Assembly (NCBI RefSeq): GCF_963676685.1
Contig: NC_092350.1
Span: forward strand, 1,787,486 to 1,851,485
Direction of reading: 5' to 3'
Source of the DNA: Mytilus edulis
Taxonomy: Eukaryota; Mollusca; Bivalvia; Mytilida; Mytilidae
DNA: 64,000 bases
The notes under the pieces are model-generated. The model saw only the letters and a list, made by a program, of their open reading frames with translations. It was not told the origin of the DNA and did not search any database. Both the position numbers and the translations under genes were made by a program. Shown piece by piece: positions 56,876 to 64,000 of the stretch; position 1 is the stretch's first letter, and every line of letters starts with the position of its first letter.

Positions 56876-56892
56876 AACTGTATCGTATGCCC

Positions 56893-58330
56893 TTAAACAA
56901 AGGACACAGATGGATTCATGACAAATTGTGTTTTGGTGTTGGTGATATGTTTGTAGATCTTACTTTACTGAACAATCTTGCTGCTTACAATTATCTCTAT
57001 CAATAATGAACTTGGCCCAAAAGTGACAGTGGAAATTATTTTGTAAAAACTAACAAAAATCTACAAAATTTTTGAAAATTGTTAAAAATTGACTATATAA
57101 CTCCTCAAGTGTTCAATTGACCACTTTGATCATGTTGACTTATTTGTAGCTCTTACTTTGATGTACATTATTGCTGCTTATAGTTTATCTCTATCTATAA
57201 TAATATTCAAGATAATAACCAAAAGCTGCAAAATTTTCTTAAAATTACCAATTCCGGGGCAGCAACCCAACAACAAATTGTCCGATTAGTCTGAAAATTA
57301 CAGGGGAGATAGAACCCATCTTAGTTCGCGAGCGTGGTCATCAGACACATTTTTTAAACTAGATACCCGTATGATCATTGTGGACAAATTTGGTTAAATC
57401 TAGTTGTTTCAGAGGAGAAGATTTTTGTAAAAGATTACAAAAATTTGTAAAAAATTGACTATAAAGGTCAATTACTCCTGAAGGAGTCAATTGACCATTT
57501 TGGTCATGTTGACTTATTTGTAGATCTTACTTTGCTGAACATTATTGCTCTTGACAGTTTATCTCTATCTATAATAATATTCAAGATAATAACCAAAAAC
57601 AGCAAAATTTTCTTAAAATTACCAATTCCGGGGGAGTAACCCAACAACAAGTTGCCCAATTAGTCTGAAAATTACTGGGCAGACAGATCTTGACCTAATG
57701 AACAATTGTATCCACAGCAGATTTGCCCTAAATGCTTTGGTTTCAGAGATATGAGCCAAAAACTGCATTTACCCTATATACTATTTTTAGTCATGTCGCC
57801 CATCTTGGTTCGCAAGCGTGGTCATCGGAAATATTTTTTTAAACTAGATACCCTAATGATCATTGTGGACAAGTTTGGTTAAATTTGTCTTAGTTGTTTC
57901 AGAGAAGATTTTTGAAAAAGATAACAAAAATTTGTTAGAAATTGACTATAAAGGGCAATTTTGGTCATGTTGACTTATTTGTATATCTTACTTTGCTGAA
58001 CATTATTGCTGTTTACAGTTTATCTCTATCTATAATAATATTCAAGATAATAACCAAAAACAGCAAAATTTCCTTTAAATTACCAACTAAGGGGCAGCAA
58101 CCCAACAACAGGTTCTCCGATTCATCTGAAAATTTCAGGGCAGATAGATCTTCACCTGATAAACAATTTAACCCCAATGTCAGATTTGCTCTAAATGCTT
58201 TGGTTTAAGAGATATGAGCCAAAATCTACATTTTACCCCTATGTTTTATTTTTAGCAATGGCGACGATCTTGGTTGGTTGGCCTCAGTCACCGGACATAT
58301 TTTTTAAGTTCTGTTTTTCTGATACCATTG
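56893..58330 (-). repeat. Bivalve repeat with ~490-bp internal units, inverted
   Basis: Units contain GTTTCAGAGGAGAAGATTTT (57409; shorter form at 57896), CCGATTAGTCTGAAAATTAC and GTTTATCTCTATCTATAATA, the inverse of the 32.45-33.65 kb repeat body. It also holds CATCTTGGTTGGTTGG near 58268. Short open frames here are not genes. Confidence 0.75.
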
Positions 58331-58510
58331 GCAATAGTTTACCTATATTCGTGTATGCTATGATTGGAAGGTGCACATGTCTGTCTGGCAGGGTTGATCT
58401 GACCTTGAACTCATTTTAATAAATCATAAATAGTTTTGTTTGAAAATTCTAGTATAAATACATCCATGACAAAAAAAGCAGGCAAGACATTTCAGCATGT
58501 GCACTCTTGT
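58331..58510 (+). repeat. CATGTCTGTCTGGCA-type repeat tail
   Basis: GGTGCACATGTCTGTCTGGC, CTGACCTTGAACTCATTT and GCAAGACATTTCAGCATGTG followed by CACTCTTG match the tails at 40.6 and 61.6 kb. Confidence 0.65.
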
Positions 58511-58559
58511 TCTTAATGTCAGTCTGTCTCCTCACTCCCCCATTATTGCGTCATTTGAA

Positions 58560-58715
58560 CTCTGGTGATTAATAGTCTCATTGGCAATCATAGTTTGAAT
58601 TGTTTTACATTGTCATTTCGGGTCCTTTTATAGCTTAATATGTGGTATGGGCTATGCTCATTGTTGAAGGCCATACAGTGACCTATAGTTGTTAATTTCT
58701 GTGTCATTTTTGTCG
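58560..58715 (+). repeat. R1 repeat
   Basis: CATTGGCAATCATAGTTTGA, GGGTCCTTTTATAGCTTAAT and GGGCTATGCTCATTGTTGAA followed by TGACCTATAGTTGTTAA match R1. Confidence 0.8.
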
Positions 58716-58940
58716 AGCCTGCGACTTTTGTCGCAGAAAGTTCGACATAGGGTTTGTGATCTGGCGGCAGCGGCGTTAGCTAACTTCTTAAAAGCTTTAT
58801 ATTTTAGAAGTTGGAAGACTTGGATGCTTCAAACTTTGTATATAGATGCCTCATGTTACATAGTTTCTGTCAGTCACATGTCCAATGTCCTTGACCTCAT
58901 TTTCATGGTTCATTGACTACTTGAAAAAAAGTTAAGGTTT
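58716..58940 (+). repeat. Mussel repeat head (CGAGCCTGCGACTTTTGTCG)
   Basis: The small palindrome CTGCGACTTTTGTCGCAG is followed by the conserved ACTTGGATGCTTCAAACTTT and CCTTGACCTCATTTTCATGG phrases. Its continuation (TGTAATGTTAAATTCCTTCT) appears at 61170 beyond the next element, so it is interrupted by an insertion. Confidence 0.65.
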
Positions 58941-59000
58941 TTTATACGACCGCAAAATTTGAAAAATTTTTCGTCGTATATTGCTATCACGTTGGCGTCG

Positions 59001-59032
<32 letters not shown>

Positions 59033-61144
59033 CGGCTTCCGAATACTTTTAGTTTTCGCACTCTAACTTTAGTAAAAGTGAATGGAAATCTATGAAATTT
59101 TAACACAAGGTTTATGACCACAAAAGGAAGGTTGGTATTGATTTTGGGAGTTTTGGTCCCAACATTTTAGTAATTAGGGGCCAAAAAGGGCCCAAATAAG
59201 CATTTTCTTGGTTTTCGCACTATAACTTTAGTTTAAGTTAATAGAAATCTACGAAATTTTGACACAAGGTTTGTGACCACAAAAGGAAGGTTGGGTTTGA
59301 TTTTGGGGGTTTTGGTTCCAACAGTTTAGGAATTAAGGGCCAAAAAAGGGCCCAAATAAGCATTATTCTTGGTTTTCGCACAATAACTTTAGTATAAGTA
59401 AATAGAAATCAATGAAATTTTAGCACAAGGTTTATGACCACAAAAGGAAGGTTGGGATTGATTTTTGGAGTTGAGGTCACAACAGTTTATGAATTAGGGG
59501 CCAAAAAGGGGCCCAAATAAGCATTATTTTTGGTTTTTGCACCATAACTTTAGTATAAGTAAATAGAAATCTATGAAATTTAAACACAAGGTTTATGACC
59601 ATAAAAGGAAGGTTGGGTTTGATTTTGGGAGTTTTGGTCCTAACAGTTTAGGAATAAGGGGCCCAAAGGGTCCAAAATTGAACTTTGTGTGATTTCATCA
59701 AAAATTGAATAATTGGGGTTCTTTGATATGCCGAATCTAACTATGTATGTAGATTCTTAATTTTTGGTCCCGTTTTCAAATTGGTCTACATTAAGGTCCA
59801 AAGGGTCCAAAATTAAACTTAGTTTGATTTTAACAAAAATTGAATCCTTGGGGTTCTTTGATATGCTGAATTTAAAAATGTACTTAGATTTTTAATTATT
59901 GGCCTAGTTTTCAAGTTGGTCCAAATGGGGGTCCAAAATTAAACTTTGTTTGATTTCATCAAAAATTGAATAAATGGGTTCTTTGATATGCCAAATCTAA
60001 CTGTGTATGTAGATTCTTAATTTTTGGTCCAGTTTTCAAATTGGTCTACATTAAGGTCCAAAGGGTCCAAAATTAAACTAAGTTTGATTTTAACAAAAAT
60101 TAAATTCTTGGGCTTATTTGATATGCTTTATCTAAATATGTACTTTGATTTTTGATTATGGGCCCAGTTTTCAAGTTGATCCAAATCAGGATTCCATATC
60201 AAGTATTGTGCAATAGCAAGAAATTTTCAATTGCACAGTATTGCACAATAGCAAGAAATATCTAATTGCACAATATTGTGCAATAGCAATTAATTTTCAA
60301 TTGGAGTTATCTTTCTTTGTATAGAATAGTAGTTGATAATATATGTTGGAAATTTGCCAGACATGACTATGATGTCATTTTCTATTTTTATTTGCCAATA
60401 ACTTTATGTAAATAACTTCATTGGAAATTTGCCAATATAAAATGTTGCTGATGAAGCTTTTTTTCCTTATCTTATCTAAAATGTTTTAGATAATGTATGT
60501 TGGAAATTTGCCAGACATGACTATGATGTCATTTTCTATTTTTATTTGCCAATATAAAATGTTGCTGATGAAGTTTTTTTTATTGTTTTATACAATAAAC
60601 AATGTATATTCACTTTTACTACCAACCAATCTTTACCATTCAGTGATAACAAGCACTTTATTTTACATTTTAATATTTTATGATGTATTTAAAAGAGTAG
60701 TTATTGTTGCAAACTCCATTAGAAATTTGAATTGATATCAGTTTTGGAAAAAGGGAAACGGGGATGTGAAAAAAGGGGGGGGGGGTTTAAATTTTTCTCA
60801 TTTCAGATTTCATAAATAAAAAGAAAATTTCTTCAAACATTTTTTTGAGAGGATTAATATTCAACAGCATAGTGAATTGCTCAAAGGCAAAAAAAAACTT
60901 TTAAGTTCATTAGACCACATTCATTATGTGTCAGAAACCTATGCTGTGTCAACTATTTAATTTTAGATTTAAATAAGAAGAAATCTTTAATAGATTTGTA
61001 AAATCTTGACATTTGTTTTGTGTAAAAAAAACCATGTAATGTCAAAAATTTGATCACAATCCAAATTCAGAGCTGTATCACACTTGAATGTTTTGTCCAT
61101 ACTTGCCCCAACTGTTCAGGGTTCGACCTCTGCGGTCGTATAAA
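58941..61144. mobile_element. Composite repeat element with TATACGACCGCA ends, 2.2 kb
   Basis: TTTATACGACCGCAAAAT at the left and TGCGGTCGTATAAA at the right form short inverted ends. The interior has four units of about 160 bp (CGCACTCTAACTTTAGT type at 59057, 59216, 59377 and 59539). About four units of 120-130 bp follow (GGTTCTTTGATATGCC type, 59.7-60.2 kb). Next come palindromic TTGCACAATATTGTGCAA strings near 60.25 kb and a 155-bp duplication (TGTTGGAAATTTGCCAGACA at 60343 and 60498). No transposase is present. Confidence 0.65.
58991..59029. repeat. (GTC)n microsatellite
   Basis: About ten GTC triplets follow two GGCGTC units inside the left end of the composite element. Confidence 0.95.
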
Positions 61145-61690
61145 GCTGCGCCCTGCGGAGCACCTGGTTGTAATGTTAAATTCCTTCTTATTATAAGTAA
61201 TAGGATAACTATATTTGGTATGTGCATACCTTGCAAGGTCCTCATGCCTGTCAGACAGTTTTCACTTGACCTCAACCTCATTTCATTGATCAGTGAACAA
61301 GGTTAAGTTTTGGTGGTCAAGTCCATATCTCAGATACTATAAGCAATAGGTCTAGTATATATTCGGTGTATGGATGGACTGTAAGGTGTACATGTTCAAC
61401 TGGTAGGTCAACTATATTTGTTGTATGGAAAAATTGTTAGCTGTACATGTCTGCCTGGCATGGTTCATCTGACCTTGACCTCATTTTCATGGTTCATTGG
61501 TCAATGTTTAGTTTTCTTGGTTAATGTTAAATTTAATTGACAGTTGTAATAAAGCTTTATATTTAGGACTATCAACATAATATCAATGATTAGTAAAGAA
61601 GGCGAGACATTTCAGCGTGTGCACTCTTGTGGTATCTTGTGTAGAGTTGTCTCATTGGCAATCATACCACATCTTCTTTTTTATAACTAC
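61145..61690 (+). repeat. CATGTCTGCCTGGCA-type repeat with partial R1 end
   Basis: AAGCAATAGGTC, GGTGTACATGTTCAACTGG, CTGACCTTGACCTCATTTTC and GGCGAGACATTTCAGCGTGT occur in the family order. The end (GTTGTCTCATTGGCAATCAT, ACCACATCTTCTTTT) is the R1 terminus. Confidence 0.7.
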
Positions 61691-61923
61691 ATCTCCGTTA
61701 TATATATGGAAAACACAAACAGATAAAGATGTTAATTCCATGTTTATTATTGGCACGTTAGGGTTAACAAACAAATTTAAAAAAGTTGTCAGGGGCAACA
61801 ATAACAACAATTACAATGTAAAAAACATGCGAGAAAATAATCAAGTTTTATCACATTGGCTGATAACAATCTTTTGATAAATAAAAGTTTACCTAAGAAA
61901 TTCGACAAAAATGTCTTAAAACA

Positions 61924-62040
61924 AAAAAAGTGAAATAACATCCCCCCAAACAATCGAAACCAAAAAAGTGAATTGACATTCCTCCAAACAATCGAAACCA
62001 AAAAAGTGAATTGACATTCCCCCATACAATCAAAACCAAA
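61924..62040. repeat. ~35-bp tandem repeat, 3-4 copies
   Basis: ACAATCGAAACCAAAAAAGT followed by GAATTGACATTCC occurs three times with small changes. Confidence 0.9.
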
Positions 62041-62775
62041 AAAAAGATCATGAGTTTATGTAGTACAACATTCAGAATATGTTGAGATGTACCCCCAAAA
62101 TTGTTTTTGTTGATTCAGATAACTGCTTTAATATATGTATATATGGAAAGTACTTTTAATTAACAAATATGAAATTAAAAGATAGCTTAGAAAATTAAAC
62201 ATATTTACTCAAATTCTTTAAAGGCAAATTATTACTTGTCATCAATTTCTAACAGATCAAATAAAATTTTTAGGATGTTTTGAGAATTCCAATAATTAAC
62301 TTTATCCATGTAAAGGGGAATAACTCAATTTTTAACTGCATATTTTAATATTTCCCCCATCGTTTATGAATTCAGTTCCAATTAGTATTTTTACCTTATT
62401 CCTTCATACTAAATGTTAAGATTTTCAAAAAAGTTAATCAATTGATTTTGTTTACACTACTGAAGTAAATTGGGGTGATTTCCCTTTTCCCTAAGTTGTA
62501 TGCTTTAAAAAAGCTTTTGAATAATACTATTTTGTCTTGAACAAAAAAATATGTTTAAACTAATGGTACTTTTGCATGAGAATTCATACTGCATGTAGAA
62601 TTAATCACAACTTAACATAGTGCTAGATTGCTATCCAAAACAGTGGATAACTGTTCAATACAACCATAACATTTTATAAAAGCTCAATTAGGGTATTATG
62701 AAAAACATTTGATCATACTTTCATGTTAAACACATGTGTGCAAACAATTGTATACAATAATGATTATGAATAAAA

Positions 62776-62823
62776 TGTGAAACATGAATATGTGAAACAT
62801 GAATATGTGAAACATGAATATGT
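62776..62823. repeat. 15-bp tandem repeat, 3 copies
   Basis: AAACATGAATATGTG is repeated three times. Confidence 0.9.
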
Positions 62824-63059
62824 GTCCATTGGACAACATGACCCACTCATACTATCACATTTCCATGTTTGGTGAACTGCAAAATCTGGGTTAAACCCTA
62901 ATTTGGCATATATTTATTAAGTACACATTATAATTAACATGCGAAACAAGTGTCAAATTGAGGTGACCACATCTTCATGGTTAATGTCCTTATCAATGAA
63001 AATGATCCCTTTTTAAGATTGATTTGATTTTTGGTGCCACTTTTAAGCACTGCATTTAG

Positions 63060-63270
63060 GCTATTTTGTGGCAGCCAGTTTTTATTGGTGGAGGAAGCCG
63101 GAGTGCCTGGAGAAAACCACTGACCTTGGATAGGAAAACTGACAATCCTAGTCAATTAAGATTGGAGTCAAGTGCAGTCGTATGAGCAGGGTTCAAACTC
63201 ACAACCTCAGTGTTGACTGGCTAGATTACAGTTGTAACTATTTAGACCACTCGGCCACTAAGGCCCCCCA
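63060..63270 (-). mobile_element. tRNA-derived SINE, minus strand
   Basis: Read on the minus strand it starts GGCCTTAGTGGCCGAGTGGT (A-box-like), has GTGAGTTTGAACCCTG (B-box-like), then CTAGGATTGTCAGTTTTCC, TTTTCTCCAGGCACTCCGGC and CTTCCTCCACCAATAAAAAC. It is the same family as 30631-30828 and better preserved in its tRNA-like head. Confidence 0.85.
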
Positions 63271-64000
63271 CCCTTTTTAAGAATGTAATTACATTGTAAT
63301 AAAACATGAAAGTCAATTGTATATTTACAGATTCTACTTATGTATCTTTCCAATGGCAAAATACCAATAAAAAAATTCTGGATAATAAAAATACAAAAAA
63401 AGATTCAAAGAGAGATAACTCCATTAAATTTTTTTTGTAGCTAATTTTTTAAATGGATACTGTGGCCATTAAGTCCGACCTAGACATTAAAAATTTAGTA
63501 ATATATATTGTGAAAATAACATCATATTCTATGGTTACAATTCGATCTTACACTATACATCTGATCTTCAAACAAGTCCTAAAACCGACACATTAAAATG
63601 TGTATTTCCATATACATTTTGTAAATGTTTCTGTATAGGAGAGTTTTAGATTAAAGTGAGAAATTTACCTCCAAACATGTCACGAGTTATATTCTTTTGC
63701 AGAAACAGTGTTTCACTTTGATTAAGATTTACAGATAGGTTTTGAAAAATACTTCAGCAAAATGACCACCTTGAAAACATTTCAACAGCCTCAGTTAACT
63801 TTCATAGTCTTCTTAACATTCTTATGAAAATCTGAAATTTTTAATGCTGATATTTTCACTTTCTTTATGATAATTGGGCCATAGGTTAAAAGTTGATCAC
63901 ATATTGTGGTTGACAATGAAATGAGCTTTCAGAAAAATAATAAAAAGTGTAACAAATTCAGTGAGGTAGAATAATATAAGACAATGCTATATAGGTATAT

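Larger units (their letters stand above)
53209..56892. mobile_element. TTAA-flanked (Kolobok/T2-like) non-autonomous DNA transposon, 3.7 kb
   Basis: TTAA flanks both ends (53205-53208 and 56893-56896). The termini AGGCATACGATACAGTT and AACTGTATCGTATGCCC are inverted with one mismatch over 17 bp. TTAA target sites with TTAAAGG-type ends fit the Kolobok/T2 group; piggyBac also uses TTAA but has different ends. Inside, two long inverted arms (53732-54125 and 56524-56875) carry arrays of a GATGACCGTAA motif. The right arm starts directly after the 17-bp end, but the left arm is separated from its end by 506 bp. No transposase was found. An R1 repeat sits in the middle (54940-55085). Confidence 0.75.
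62041..64000. other. Right-hand end of window, otherwise unannotated
   Basis: Apart from the 15-bp repeat and the SINE this stretch is AT-rich and shows no exon that I can support. Confidence 0.5.

Noticed and set aside
63060-63270. tRNA-Leu/Ser gene
   Set aside because: Only promoter boxes are tRNA-like; the cloverleaf is broken and the sequence continues as a SINE.

Overview
This is nuclear DNA from an animal, most likely a marine mussel (Mytilus or a close bivalve). Three intron-containing genes with animal-type orthologues (an H4K20 methyltransferase, a C18orf21/RNase MRP-subunit-like gene and a FoxN1/4 forkhead factor) lie in AT-rich DNA. Between them are several short interspersed repeats that I recognise as typical of mussel genomes, two bivalve-type tRNA-derived SINE copies, MITEs and several long minisatellites. 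No bacterial, viral or organellar genes were seen.

Layout. 1-9420 is one end of a very long minisatellite (80-bp unit, about 120 copies, with a 2271-bp higher-order duplication); it runs off the left edge. 9421-13461 is mostly featureless and contains the 3' side of the first gene. 13462-20471 (minus strand) is a complete KMT5B/C (SUV4-20) gene in seven coding exons, 987 codons, with all splice phases consistent. 22255-24798 is a 5'-truncated LINE that keeps an intact 776-codon reverse-transcriptase ORF. 25607-35936 (plus strand) is a complete C18orf21 homologue in six coding exons including a 23-nt micro-exon, 284 codons. Its introns hold a Harbinger-like MITE, a SINE, a 42-bp minisatellite, a G-rich MITE and two possible exons of an unidentified gene on the opposite strand. 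36516-39540 is a 31-bp minisatellite. 41750-49330 (plus strand) is a complete FoxN1/4 gene with a non-coding first exon and six coding exons, 489 codons in the shortest form. 53209-56892 is a 3.7-kb TTAA-flanked DNA transposon derivative with arrays of a GATGACCGTAA-type motif in both long inverted arms. 56893-61690 is a nest of mussel repeats, and 61690-64000 has little beyond a second SINE and small tandem repeats.

The three genes are not an operon or pathway. KMT5 and C18orf21 are head to head, so their promoters probably lie between 20.5 and 25.6 kb, now separated by the LINE. The clearest unusual theme is recent tandem duplication at exon boundaries: the 3' end and donor site of a FoxN exon occur four times in frame, the KMT5 acceptor plus start codon occurs twice, a C18orf21 acceptor is duplicated, and an intronic acceptor-side segment of KMT5 is duplicated. 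These could create alternative isoforms and are the best candidates for new biology here.
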